This document shows, one piece after another, positions 26,284-36,979 of a DNA stretch of 64,000 bases; within the stretch, counting starts at the first letter, position 1; each line of letters begins with the position of its first letter. Source of the stretch: Bog-473 sp963730395. GTDB lineage: Bacteria > Actinomycetota > Acidimicrobiia > Acidimicrobiales > RAAP-2. Where the stretch lies: contig CAVSSK010000012.1 in assembly GCA_963730395.1 (NCBI GenBank), positions 124,001 through 188,000 of the forward strand, in the 5' to 3' direction. The notes below the pieces were generated by a model, which worked only from the letters and a program-made list of their open reading frames with translations, did no database searches and had not been told where the DNA came from. The translations under genes were made by a program, and so were the position numbers.

Positions 26284-26478
26284 CTACTTCAGCAGGAGCA
26301 CGTGGTACACGACGAACGCCGGCCAGACGAGAGACTTCAACACGGCGAGGACGACCAGCCAGAAGGTGCCCGAGTGAAAGTGGATGTAGTACACCAGGGC
26401 CCCGACGAACCCCAGGAACCAGATCCCTCCGGCGGCGCCGTTCTTCGCGGCGGACTTGTTCGTGCCGGTGTCCGTCAT
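26284..26478 (-). CDS. Small membrane protein, 64 aa
   Basis: The ATG at 26478 is preceded by GGAGG with good spacing. The 64 residues begin with a polar segment ('MTDTGTNKSAAKNGAAGG') followed by two close hydrophobic stretches ('IWFLGFVGALVYYIHF' and 'FWLVVLAVLKSLVWPAFVVYHVL'), so a two-helix hairpin in the cytoplasmic membrane is likely. The family is not recognised. Its leader contains three copies of a 7-bp repeat (26491-26516). It lies 77 bp downstream of the 2TM-domain gene on the same strand, so they are probably co-expressed. Confidence 0.68.
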   Translation of the reverse strand: MTDTGTNKSAAKNGAAGGIWFLGFVGALVYYIHFHSGTFWLVVLAVLKSLVWPAFVVYHVLLLK

Positions 26479-26490
26479 GGGTTGCACACC

Positions 26491-26516
26491 TCCGATGTCC
26501 GATGTCCGATGTCCGA
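26491..26516. repeat. Three tandem copies of a 7-bp repeat in a leader
   Basis: TCCGATG is repeated three times, plus a partial copy. On the minus strand it lies directly upstream of the GGAGG of the 64-residue membrane protein gene, and its last unit merges with that site. Copy-number change would alter the leader length. Confidence 0.75.
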
Positions 26517-26555
26517 GGACCACGATCCGTTTCGAAGTCGTCCAGCCGAAGCAAT

Positions 26556-26930
26556 TCAGCGGCTGCCCGACTGCCGTTCCATTTCCCGCGTGATCTCGCT
26601 CTCGGTGATGGGCTTGTGGCCGTACACCGACCACGCTCGCGCCGCCACTATCAGTGCCACCGCGACGACGGGGTAGATGATCCAGTAGTTCCACACGTCA
26701 TGGATCCCTGAGCTCTGACTGAATCCCTGTGTCGGCCAGCCGCCCGCATTGTGGTATTCCGAGGTGGCCCAGATGGCGATCAGGATGACCACGCCGATGG
26801 CGGTCACAACCAGTTCCACGTGGAATCGCCGCTTCCGCTGAATCCGCTCCACTGCCTGCGTACGCGCCTGATCCTCACCGCTGGTTGGAGACGGTGCCTC
26901 CCCGTCGTACCGCTCGTGCGTCTCCTTCAT
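26556..26930 (-). CDS. 2TM-domain membrane protein, 124 aa
   Basis: The protein has an N-terminal charged region, then 'RKRRFHVELVVTAIGVVILIAIW' (first helix), a 25-residue extracellular loop, a second helix ('WIIYPVVAVALIVAARAWSV') and a charged tail. This resembles the short 2TM domain found alone or beside histidine kinases (Pfam 2TM). The role is unknown. It may form a unit with the small membrane protein downstream. The region upstream is 455 bp without a gene and contains a second DevR-like box. Confidence 0.75.
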   Translation of the reverse strand: MKETHERYDGEAPSPTSGEDQARTQAVERIQRKRRFHVELVVTAIGVVILIAIWATSEYHNAGGWPTQGFSQSSGIHDVWNYWIIYPVVAVALIVAARAWSVYGHKPITESEITREMERQSGSR

Positions 26931-27062
26931 GGCACCACCGTCCGTTCTCGCCGGCTGCGCCGGTGACGACGTCGAGAATCGCCCGATCGCCGCACATGCC
27001 GCGGGACTGCTCCCGACCGGCTTCGCCGGCCGACTGATTCACTGGACTGTCAATGGTTCTGT

Positions 27063-27107
27063 TTACAGTCTGGAGCAACACCGGGCCGCCGACCGGATCC
27101 TCGTCAT
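27063..27107 (-). CDS. Possible 14-residue leader peptide
   Basis: ATG at 27107 is preceded by AGGAG at 7-8 nt spacing and encodes MTRIRSAARCCSRL before TAA. The spacing is good, but a 45-base frame is weak evidence. It lies downstream of the DevR-like box on the same strand and upstream of the 2TM gene, so it may be part of that leader. Confidence 0.2.
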   Translation of the reverse strand: MTRIRSAARCCSRL

Positions 27108-27154
27108 GTAGATCACTCCTACCAGAAGAGTGCCACGTTCAACCGGCGAGTCCA

Positions 27155-27168
27155 GGGCCGAAGGTCCC
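27155..27168 (-). promoter_or_regulatory. Second DevR/DosR-box-like palindrome
   Basis: On the minus strand GGGACCTTCGGCCC matches the DevR consensus (GGGACTTNNGNCCC) at all but one position. It sits 225 bp upstream of the 2TM-domain gene, on the side from which that gene would be transcribed. Confidence 0.35.
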
Positions 27169-27385
27169 GTTGTCGACCGTGTCGATCCGTCGCCGACGAA
27201 CAGGATTCGAGCAGACCATGACCATCTGGGTCGTGTTCTCCACCGCGAACACGCGGTTGCCGGTGTGGATAGGAGACCGTCCCCGCGGAACGCAGACGAG
27301 TGGCTCCGGCCGCTCTGGAACGGTCGCGCGCCGGCGCGCTGACCGCCCTCAGGGTGGGGACAACGGGCGGTGCCCGGTCGGTCGC

Positions 27386-28917
27386 TCAGTCCGAGAAGGT
27401 CGGCGCGCCGTTGGTACCGCTGGACCCACCGGTCGTGGTGGTGACCTGGATGTAGTACGTCTTGCCCGAGCCGCCGCTCGGCACGGTGGCCGTGAGCTGG
27501 GTGGACGACTGCACCGTCACGTTGGTCGCATTCAGGTTGCCGCCCGGGCCGCTCGTCGGCACGAGCTGGACGGTGGTCTGTCCGGTGGCGAACCCGATGC
27601 CGGTGACCGTCAGCACGGTGCCCTGGCCGCCGTGAACGGTCCGACACCGGCCACCACGGGCGTGAGGGCCTGGAAGGTCCACTCGTAGGAGGCGCTCTGT
27701 GGGCTCGTGCCACCGGGAGCCGTCTTGACCGTGACGTAGTAGTTGTCGGTATTGGCGACGGCGGGGGTGACGGCGGTGATCGTCTGTGTGCCGTTCGCGT
27801 AGGCGCTCACCTTGACGTAGGGCGAGGCCAAGACCGTGTTGGTGTTGTTCACGTCCACGAAGTTCACCGTCGTCGTGTCACCCGCCACGTTGTCGAGGAA
27901 GCCCGTGCCGGTGATGGTGACGGCGGACCCGCCCGCAGCGGATCCCGAGGCCGACCCGCCCGGGCCGCTGAGGCCCGTGATCTGGGGGATGACCGACTGA
28001 TAGGTGAAGGTCGGCGACGTGCCCGGCACCACATTGCTGGTGCCGTTGGGCGTCGTCGCCTCGACGTAGAAGCTGGTGGCCGTGGTGGCAGGCGGCACCG
28101 TCACGGTCAGACTGGTGGAAGAGGTGACGTTCTCCCCCGTGCCCTGAAGGACGATGTTGGACGAGGCGTTCGTCGAGACGAGTGTCACCTGCGTCTGGCC
28201 GGAGATGAAGCCGGTTCCGGTGACCGTGATCGCGGTGCTGGCGTTCACGGGCCCCGATGAGACCGAGATCGCCGTGACGCTCGGCAGATTGAGCGGCGTG
28301 GTCGAGCTGTTGATGGTCATGCCGGCGCCACACGTGTTGGTACAGATGCCGGGGTTCACCGAGGGGAAACCCGTCGCGTAGTCGTCGAAGGTGACGATGG
28401 TCTGCAGGCCCGGTTGGGCCACGCACGACTGGGCGGTCGCCGGGCTCACGCAGGCGGAGACGGTCACCACGCGCGTGGAGGCGGACGTCGGGTTCCACGC
28501 CGTGCTGCAGAAGACGTCCACCGTGTACCCGTTCAAGGTGGCCTGGGACTGCGCCGGCGGAGTAGGCACGGGCGTCGGCTCCCAGCAGTCGTACGGCGGG
28601 TTGGCGTTCAACGTCTGGCCGGCTCCGAGGAGCGGGCTGTAACGGATGTTCTGGATCGCCGTCTGCGTCGCACCGTACAGGGCGTAGCTCTGGTTGCGCG
28701 CGTTCTGGAAGTTGGTCGCGTTCTTGAGGCTGCTGTCGGTCCACGACGCCATGGCACCAACCATCAGGCCGATGACGACCATGAAGATCAGCGCCAGGAT
28801 CAGGGCGGCGCCGGCCTCGCTCCGCGCCTCCGTGCGTTGCTCGGCGCGGCGCGCCCGGAGGCGCCGGGCGATCGACATCATCGCTCTCCTCGGTCGGTGT
28901 GGGGTCATGGCACTCAT
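27386..28917 (-). CDS. PilX-like minor pilin with IPT/TIG-like domains (frameshifted once)
   Basis: About 510 residues starting at ATG 28917. After a basic N-terminus comes a PilX-type segment, 'EAGAALILALIFMVVIGLM', the single hydrophobic helix typical of PilX-like minor pilins, which may lack the usual cleavage motif. A pilin-like region with cysteines follows, then at least three IPT/TIG-like beta repeats ('VTAISVSSGPVNASTAITVTGTGF', 'SAVTITGTGFLDN', 'TVLTVTGIGFATGQ'). The last ~80 residues are in another frame from about 27630. The ATG overlaps the stop of the upstream giant pilin as ATGA. IPT/TIG domains are common in surface adhesins. Confidence 0.75.
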
Positions 28918-31900
28918 GGACTGGTCGTGAAGTTCGCTGGCGTGCCGTAGGTGACGGCGCCACCCGAGCTGGTGACCACCAGGTCGTAGTAGTACGTCGT
29001 GCCCCTCGTCAGGCCGGTCAGGTTGGCGTTCTCGGAGACGGGCGAGGTCCCCGTGGCCGGCGACGTGCTGGCCGTGACCAAGGTGCCCGTGCACGAGGTG
29101 CTGGTCACCTGCGACGCGGTGGCCGAGTAGCAGAACTCCACCGTGTCGGTGTCGCCCTGCGGGTTGACTGTGCCGTTGATCGTCGCCCTGGTCCTGGAGA
29201 TGCCGTTGGCCGAGCCGGTGGTGACGGTCGGGGCGGCGTACACGCTCTGGCTCAGGGCCGACGAGGTCGAGGTGCTGTAGTTGGCGTCCCCGCCGAAGAC
29301 GGCGGTGATCGAGTGCGGGCTGCCGGTGGTCGAGTTGTAGGTGACCACGCAGGTGGCGCTGGTGCCGTTGAAGGACACCGAGCCCGTGCCGCAGCTGACG
29401 GTGCTCGCCCCGTCCTTGAAGGTCACCGTGTCGCTGTTCGACGGCGTACCCGCGCCCGGGCGCGGTCACGGCCACCGTGGCCGTGTAGGTGACGGCCTGG
29501 CCCACCACCGAGGGGTTGGGGTTCGAGGCCACCGCGGTGGTGGTCGCGGCCTTGTTGACCGTCTGGGTGAGGGTCGACGAGACGTCGACGCCGCCGTAGT
29601 TGGCGTCCCCGCCGAAGACGGCGGTGATCGAGTGCGGGCTGCCGGCGGTCGAGGCGTAGGTGACCACGCAGGTGGCGCTGGTGCCGTCAGAAGGACACCG
29701 ACGCCCGTGCCGCAGCTGACGGTGGCTGGCACCGTCCTTGAAGGTCACCGCGTCGCTGCTCGACGGCGTGCCCGCGCCCGGCGCGGTCACGGCCACGGTG
29801 GCCGTGTAGGTGACGGCCTGGCCCACCACCGACGGGTTGGCGCTCGAGGCCACCGCGGTGGTGGTCGAGGCGGGGTTGACCGTCTGGGTGAGGGCCGACG
29901 AGGTCGAGGTGCTGAAGTTGGCGTCACCGCCGAAGACAGCCGTGATCGAGTGGCTGCCCGCCGTGGTCGGGGTCGCAACGCAGGTGGCGGTCGTGCCGTT
30001 GAAGGCCACCGAGCCCGTGCCGCAGCTGATGGTGCTCGCGCCGTCCTTGAAGGTCACCGTGTCGCTGCCCGACGGCGTGCCCGAGCCGGGCGCGGTCACG
30101 GCCACCGTGGCCGTGTAGGTCACGGCCTGGCCCACCACCGACGGGTTGTGGTTCGAGGCCACCGAGGTGGTGGTCGCGGCGGCGTTGACGGTCTGGCTGA
30201 GGGCCGACGAGGTCGAGGCGCTGTAGTTGGCGTCACCGCCGAAGACGGCGGTGATCGAGTGGGCTGCCCGCCGTGGTCGGGGTGACCACGCAGGTGGCGG
30301 TCGTGCCGTTGAAGGCCACCGAGCCCGAGCCGCAGCTGAGTGTGCTCGCGCCGTCCTTGAAGGTCACGGTGTCGCTGCTCGACGGCGTGCCCGAGCCGGG
30401 CGCCGTCACGGCCACCGTGGCCGCGTAGGTCACCTGCTGGCCCACTGTCGAGGGGTTGATGGTCGAGGTCACCGAGGTGGTGGTCGCGGCGGCGTTGACC
30501 GTCTGGGCTCAGGGCCGACGAGGTCGAGGTGGCGTAGTTGGTGTCCCCGCCGAAGACGGCCGTGATCGAGTGCGGGCTGCCGGTCGTCGTGTTGTAGGTG
30601 GCCGAGCAGGTGGCGAGCGTGCCGTTGAAGACCGTGGAGCCCGAGCCGCAGGTGATGGTGGTTGCGCCGTCCTTGAAGGTCACCGTGTCGCTGCTCGACG
30701 GCGTGCCTGAGCCGGGCGAGGTCACGGCCACCGTGGCGGTGTAGAAGACCTGCTGGCCCACCACCGAAGGGTTGCTGGTCGAGGTCACCGAGGTGGTGGT
30801 CGCGGCCTTGTTGACCGTCTGGGTGAGCGCCGACGAGGTCGAGCCCCCGTAGTTGGCGTCCCCGCCGAAGACGGCGGTGATCGAGTGCGGGCTGCCGGCG
30901 GTCGAGGCGTAGGTGACCACGCAGGTGGCGGTGGTGCCGTTGAAGGCCACCGAGCCCGTGCCGCAGCTGATGGTGCTCGCGCCGTCCTTGAAGGTCACCG
31001 TGTCGCTGCTCGACGGCGTGCCCGCGCCCGGCGAGGTCACAGCCACCGTGGCCGTGTAGGTCACGGCCTGGCCCACCACCGACGGGTTGGCGCTCGAGGC
31101 CACCGAGGTGGTGGTCGCGGCGGCGTTGACCGTCTGGGTGATGCTCGACGAGGTGGGCGATGCCGAGTAGTTGGGGTCACCGAGGTACTTGGCCGTGATG
31201 GTGTGGGCACCCACGGCGCTGTAGGAGACCACACAGGTCGCGCTGGTGCCGCTCAGCGGGTTGCCGCTCGCCCCGCCGCAGACGGCGATGGCGGTGCCGC
31301 CGTCGAGGAACTCGACGTTGCCCGACGGCGTGCCCGAGCCGGGCGCGCGTCACCGACACCGTGGCCGTGTAGGTGACGGCCTGGCCCACCACCGACGGGT
31401 TGCTGGTGTCGAGGCCACCGCGGTGGTGGTCGAGGCGGCGTTGACCGTCTGGGTGAGGGCCGACGAGGTCGAGGCGCTGTAGTTGGCGTCCCCGCCGAAG
31501 ACGGCCGTGATGGAGTGGCTGCCCGCCGTGGTCGGGGTGACCACGCAGGTGGCGGTCGTGCCGTTGAAGGCCACCGAGCCCGAGCCGCAGCTGAGCGTGC
31601 TCGCGCCGTCCTTGAAGGTCACGGTGTCGCTGCTCGACGGCGTGCCCGAGCCGGGCGCCGTCACGGCCACCGTGGCCGCGTAGGTCACCTGCTGGCCCAC
31701 TGTCGAGGGGTTGATGGTCGAGGTCACCGAGGTGGTGGTCGCGGCGGCGTTGACCGTCTGGGGGAGGGCCGACGAGGTCGAGGTGGCGTAGTTGGCGTCC
31801 CCGCCGAAGACGGCCGTGATCGAGTGCGGGCTGCCGGTCGTCGTGTTGTAGGTGGCCGAGCAGGTGGCGAGCGTGCCGTTGAAGACCGTGGAGCCCGAGC

Positions 31901-34900
31901 CGCAGCTGATGGTGGTTGCGCCGTCCTTGAAGGTCACCGTGTCGCTGCTCGACGGCGTGCCCGCGCCGGGCGCGGTCACGGCCACCGTGGCGGTGTAGAA
32001 GACCTGCTGGCCCACCACCGAAGGGTTGCTGGTCGAGGTCAGCGAGGTGGTGGTCGCGGCCGTGTTGACCGTCTGGGTGAGGGCCGACGAGGTCGAGCCG
32101 CCGTAGTTGGCGTCCCCGCCGAAGACGGCGGTGATGGAGTGCGGGCTGCCGGCGGTCGAGGCGTAGGTGACCACGCAGGTGGCGGTGGTGCCGTTGAAGG
32201 CCACCGAGCCCGTGCCGCAGGTGATGGTGCTGGCGCCGTCCTTGAAGGTCAGCGTGTCGCTGCTCGACGGCGTGCCGGCGCCGGGCGCGGTCACGGCCAC
32301 CGTGGCCGTGTAGGTGACGGCCTGGCCCACCACCGAGGGGTTGGCGCTCGAGGTCACCGAGGTGGTGGTCGCGGCGGCGTTGACCGTCTGGGTGAGGGCC
32401 GACGAGGTCGAGCCCCCGTAGTTGGCGTCCCCGCCGAAGACGGCGGTGATCGAGTGCGGGCTCCCGGTAGGCGATGCGTAGGTGACCACGCAGGTGGCGG
32501 TGGTGCCGTTGAAGGCCACCGAGCCCGTGCCGCAGCCGATGGTGCTCGCGCCGTCCTTGAAGGTCACCGTGTCGCTGTTCGACGGCGTGCCCGAGCCGGG
32601 CGCAGCTCACCGACACCGTGGCCGTGTAGGTGACGGCCTGGCCCACCACCGAGGGGTTGTGGTTCGAGGCCACCGCGGTGGCGGTCGCGGCGGCGTTGAC
32701 CGTCTGGGTGATGCCCGGGGAGACCGCCGACGCCGAGAAGTTGGTGCTCCCGAGGTACTTGGCTGTGATGGTGTGGCTCCCCGTCGAGCCGTAGGAGACC
32801 ACGCAGGTGGCGCTGGTGCCGCTCAGCGGGTTCCCCGATGCCCCACCGCACGCCGCGATGGCGGCGCCACCGTCGAGGAACTCCACGTTGCCCGTGGGCG
32901 TGCCGGCGCCGGGCGGGGTGACCGCCACCGTGGCCGTGTAGGTGACGGCCTGGCCCACCACCGACGGGTTGGCGCTCGAGGTCACCGAGGTGGTGGTCGC
33001 AGCGGCGTTGACCGTCACGGTGGTCGTGTTGGTCGCCGTGGTGACGAAGTTGGGGTCGCTGCCGCTCGCGTTGAAGGTGGCGGTGACCGTGTAGCTGCCG
33101 GCACCCAGGACGGTGCCGCTCGACGGGCTGCACGAGCCACTCCCCGAGCTCAACGTGATCGTGCACAGGGGCGTCGGGCCCCGGGTGACTGCCACCGTGT
33201 CGCCGTTGGGGATGCTCATGCCGTTGCCACCGGCGGTCACGGCGGCCGAGAAGGACAACGAGGCCTCGGCGCCATAGGTGACCGGGCTCCCTGTCACCGT
33301 GAAGCTCGTCACCGTGGCCGAGTCGGGGGTGATCGTCAGGCTGGTCGAGCCGCTCACCCCGTTCGAAGTGAACGTCAGCGTCGCGCCGGACTGGGCGTTG
33401 ACCAGGGTGAGCGACGGCGCATTGGATCCGGACGCCACGCCGTTGGCGAAGGTCACCGACGACGGCAGCGTCGGGGTCCAGTTGTGAGGTGCGTTGGTGG
33501 CCGTACCGCTCCACGACGCCGGCTGGCTGCCGTTCAGGCCGGTGTAGGTGTAGCCCAACTGGTCGAGGGCAGTGATGGTCGCCGTGAAGGCAGAGCCGGC
33601 CGTCACGGAGCCCGGAGTGGTGAGAGAGAAGGATGAGAGTTGTGGTGCCACCACGTTGAACGGGGCGCTGGTGGCCGTCGGGGTCAGCCCGGACGCACTC
33701 GCGACGAGCGTGTAGCCCGTGCCGGCGCTGTTGATGGTGCAGCCGGTGAAGGTGGTGATGCCTGAGTTGAGGGCACCCGTGCAGCCCGACAGCGTCCCAG
33801 AGCTCGGGTTGGTTCCGATGGCAAGGGTGACCGTGTTGGTGGCGGTCGTGACCACGTTGCCGCCGGCGTCCTCAACGGCGACCGCGGGCGGCGTGGCGAA
33901 CTTGTCACCGGCCACGGCGTTGCCCGGCTGCGTGGTGAAGGCGACCTGGCTCGGCGGCCCGACGGCGATGGTGAAAATGTTGCTCGACACCGGCACGTTG
34001 AGGCTGTCGGCGGCGTCGGTGGCAGTGAGCGTGTAGCCCGTGCCGGCCTTGTCGATGGTGCAACCAGTGAACGTGGCCACGCCGTTGACCGCAGTGGCGC
34101 TCGAGCACCCCGACAGCGTCCCGTTGCCCGGGTTGTTCCCGATGGCGAGGGTGACGGTGCTCTGGTCGGACGTGACCAGGTGCCCCTGGGAATCCTCGAT
34201 CCACACCGTCGGCTGGTTGGCGGAGATCCACGGAGTGCCTCCCGTTCCGCCGCCGGGTTGTGTCTGGAAGACGAGCTGGGCCGGGACTCCGTTGGTGATG
34301 TTGAAGGGACCGCTGGTCACCGCGGCAAGCCCGTCGGTCGGGTCGGAGGCGGTGAGCGTATAACCGTTGCCGGGCACACCGATGGAGCACCCGGAGAAGA
34401 CGGTGGTCCCGTAGTTCAAACTGGTGGCGCAGTTGTTCAGTGTGGCGCCGGCCGTTCCCGTCCCCGAGGTGATCGCCAGGGTCACGGGGGACGCGTCGCT
34501 CTGGATGATGCAGCCGGTCTTGTCCTCGACGGCGACCGAAGGCACCGGGAACAGGGCTGCGCCGGCCGGCCCGGTGGTCGGCTGTTGCACCCAGGCCAAT
34601 TGGTACGGCCCGTACTGGCATGGCGGGGCGCCAGACGAGTTCGGCGAGGTGGGGTCGACCACCACAGTCGTGATGGACGAGCTGGTCGGCCCGGCCCGCT
34701 GGAGCCCGTCTTGGTCACGGTGACCGTGACCTGCTGGGAGGAGTAGAAATTGCCCAAGGTGTTCAAGAGCGCACCCGCCGGGCAGCCGGTCCCCACCGGG
34801 GTCTGAGGGTTCGTGTAGCCGCTGCCGTTCCAGTAGCCCACCGAGGTGATCGTCGCCGAGTAGGTGGGCGGGAGCGGAATGGACCCGGGCGTGGTGTTGA

Positions 34901-35218
34901 CCAGATAGGCACCCGAGCAATTGGCGAAGGTCGCCGCCGACTGTTGCTGGATGTCACCGGTGACTTCGGCCGACGCCGTCCGCAGCACGGTGTCGAAGGT
35001 CGCCAGGTTGCGGTGCACTCCGGTGCCATTGATCGACGTGGCGAAGGCGACCAGGATCGACAACGCGGCGACGCCGATGATGGTCATGGCGAGGAGGAGC
35101 TCGATCATGGAGTCGCCGAGCTCCGAACGCCGCGCCGCGACGCGCGAGTCCAGGAACCCCTGGCCGGGGTTCTCGAGGGCGCTCCGCGTGCCCGCCGCGG
35201 TTCGAGCGGGAACCTCAC
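28914..35218 (-). CDS. Giant prepilin-like adhesin with Ig-like repeats (about 2,100 aa; frameshifted several times)
   Basis: Reading through several one-base shifts gives one protein. A prepilin N-terminus (G^DSMIELLLAMTIIGV, Glu at +5) leads into a short pilin-like domain. Three ~110-residue 'F.TQP'-type beta repeats follow, then two single Ig-like domains. Twelve repeats of about 104 residues come next ('NPSVVGQAVTYTATVAV', 'TVTFKDGAST', 'HSITAVFGGDANY'), each with two cysteines. A fibronectin-III-like domain ends the protein. The likely start is GTG 35218, which overlaps the upstream stop (GTGA), with a shift before ATG 35108. Other shifts lie near 34695, 32602, 31410, 31346, 30507, 30260, 29690-29725 and 29462. 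A gene caller will return fragments. Confidence 0.78.
29240..33010. repeat. Array of 12 Ig-like repeats, about 313 bp each, with a 1,254-bp higher-order duplication
   Basis: Copies of the NPS(V/T)VGQ motif recur near 32950, 32640, 32325, 32010, 31695, 31385, 31075, 30755, 30440, 30130, 29820 and 29505. Four consecutive units (about 32360-31110) match the next four (about 31105-29860) at an offset of 1,254-1,255 bp: landmark 'aagggttgct' is at 32021 and 30767, and 'tgtcgagggg' at 31701 and 30446. This points to a recent block duplication inside the gene. Confidence 0.9.
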
Positions 35219-36761
35219 GACAGGAGGACCCCGAGGAAGGGGCCTGCAGGCCCGGTCCCGACCAGCTTGATGGTCAGGCTGGTCGGCGCTGCGGCCTCGA
35301 GCATGACGCTGCCGGTGTGGTCCGCCCCGGGATCATTGGGGGCGACCGAACACTGCACCGTCTTGGTGCCGAGGCCGGTCAGGTAGGTGGCGTTGTAGCC
35401 CGGTGGCATACTGCTGCAGTCGTTGCCCACCGGCGAGTTGGTCGAGTTGTTGAGGAGCTGCAGGTTCTGGTCGGAGGTCCACGTGATGCTCTCGCCGTTG
35501 TCGGTCGACTCGGCGTCGCCGGTCACCAGCTCCCAGTTCGTGGCAGGGACGCCCGCGGCGGTCTGCAGCTTGATCTGGGTGATCTTCACCGTTGCCGTGG
35601 AACCCTGGACGACCGTGTAGAGCGCCGGACTCCCCGGGACCCCCGTATAGAAGCCGTTGTTGCCCAGAAAGGCCTCGCTGCCGGGGGGGCACGAGTACGT
35701 GGGGAGCGGGACCGCGGTGATGTCGTTGTACCCGGACCTCGCCGCGACACCGCAGCCGCGCCGGCCGACGTCTGCCCCGTGATCGGCTGGTTGTTGCCGT
35801 CGACGGCGCTCACGCTGATGCAGAAGGTCAGGATGAACGGGGTGTTCGCCACGTTGGTCGACATCGGGATGCCCCGCCGGTGCAGGTCAGGCCGGAGCCC
35901 GTGGCTCCCTTCTGGGTGTTCCAGTTGGTGAAGTCCACGAAGCAGAGCGACGAGGCGTACGTGCCGGTCGTCGGCAGAGCGAAGCCGCAGGCGCTCGAGG
36001 GCGTGATGACCGGGGCCAGCTGCGTCGAGCTCACCGACGCCGCCGGGACGGCGCTGAGGGTGTACTTGTAGTTGCTCCCGGGCGCGGTGATGGAGAACGT
36101 GACTCCCGTGATGCCCTGCGTGGGCTGCCAGCTCGTCGCGTAGGCCGGCGTGCCCCCGCTCGCCGCGCACGCCGCCGCTCCCGTCGTACAGGTGATGGAC
36201 ACAGGGTCGAGGAAGTTCTGGCTGGATGGCACCGCCGAGCTCGGCAGGTCACGGGCGACGGCGTGGGATTCCGTCAGTGTTCCGCCCGTGCAGACGTTGC
36301 GATAGAGGTCGTACGTGTTCGTGTTCGTTACGGGGGCGATGGCGTAGGTGATCTCCGACTGATTGCCGAGGACGAGCCCGAAGACCTGGGTCTGTGAGGT
36401 GCCCGCCGGCACGCAGGGCGCTGGGCCTGTCGAGCTGGCGAACGTCGTGATCTGGGCGGCGCTCTGCACGTCGATCTGGAAGTTGGCCGAGACCACCTGC
36501 GCATCGTTCTGGTCGGTCAGGCTCGGCCGACACGGTCGTCTGGCTGGAGAAGACGGCGATCAAGCCCACGGCGATGGCGCCGAACACGAGCGGCATGATC
36601 GCGGTGGCGATGATCAGCTCGATGAGAGTGAACCCGTCCTCGCTACGGGCGTGACCCGACTCGGACGCGGCGCGCCGCGACCGCTGCGCCCGTCCGACGA
36701 CGGCACGCGACAGGCCGTGAGTGACCGACGCTCGGGTCTCCCCGCTTCTCCGCTTCGCCAA
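35215..36761 (-). CDS. PilW-like minor prepilin (frameshifted three times)
   Basis: The first gene of the pilin operon, about 510 residues. A basic cytoplasmic leader (about 44 residues) precedes the type IV prepilin motif 'GFTLIELIIATAIMPLVFG', with cleavage after Gly and Glu at +5. The hydrophobic helix continues as 'AIAVGLIAVFSSQ'. The rest is an exported beta-rich domain with paired cysteines. The frame changes near 36525, 35885 and 35750, and joining the pieces gives a continuous protein. The TTG at 36761 is preceded by GGAGAGG. The stop overlaps the GTG of the giant prepilin gene. The long body places it with PilW/PulJ-type minor pilins. Confidence 0.75.
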
Positions 36762-36979
36762 TGCCCTCTCCTAGGGGTGCGGGCAGCTGCCGCCTCTGCT
36801 CCCGGGCACCGCCCGAGAACCGCCGCTGTACATTTCACATGACTTCGACACACCCCCGGTGCCAATTAGGGAGAAATTGTCCGGATATTGGGCTGGCGAC
36901 CGGGTCCCAGGCGTGCCTAGAGGGGCCCGCGGGCGCATTGCAACCGGATCGCTACCTCCAATTGCGGCGCTCCGGGACG
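36762..36979. promoter_or_regulatory. Region upstream of the pilin operon
   Basis: These 218 bp separate the end of the xthA operon from the TTG start of the first prepilin. A locally AT-richer patch (36830-36895) probably holds the operon promoter; TACAGC on the minus strand at about 36820-36830 is a weak -10 candidate. No clear T-tailed terminator is seen. Confidence 0.35.

Larger units (their letters stand above)
26931..27385. other. 455-bp gene-poor region between the pilin operon end and the 2TM gene
   Basis: No convincing gene longer than 20 residues is seen. It holds a DevR-like palindrome at 27155-27168, a short minus-strand frame with an AGGAG site (27063-27107), a small hairpin GCCGGCTTCGCCGGC near 27017-27031, and the inverted pair CCGCCC/GGGCGG at about 27343-27372 that could end the pilin transcript. 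Confidence 0.55.

Noticed and set aside
26479..26694. N-terminal extension of the 64-residue membrane protein to 26694
   Set aside because: It overlaps the 2TM-domain gene in another frame, and GGAGG before ATG 26478 marks the real start.
28914..33010. Regularly spaced repeats as a CRISPR array
   Set aside because: The units are about 313 bp, diverged and protein-coding, with no 25-40 bp repeat/spacer pattern and no cas genes.
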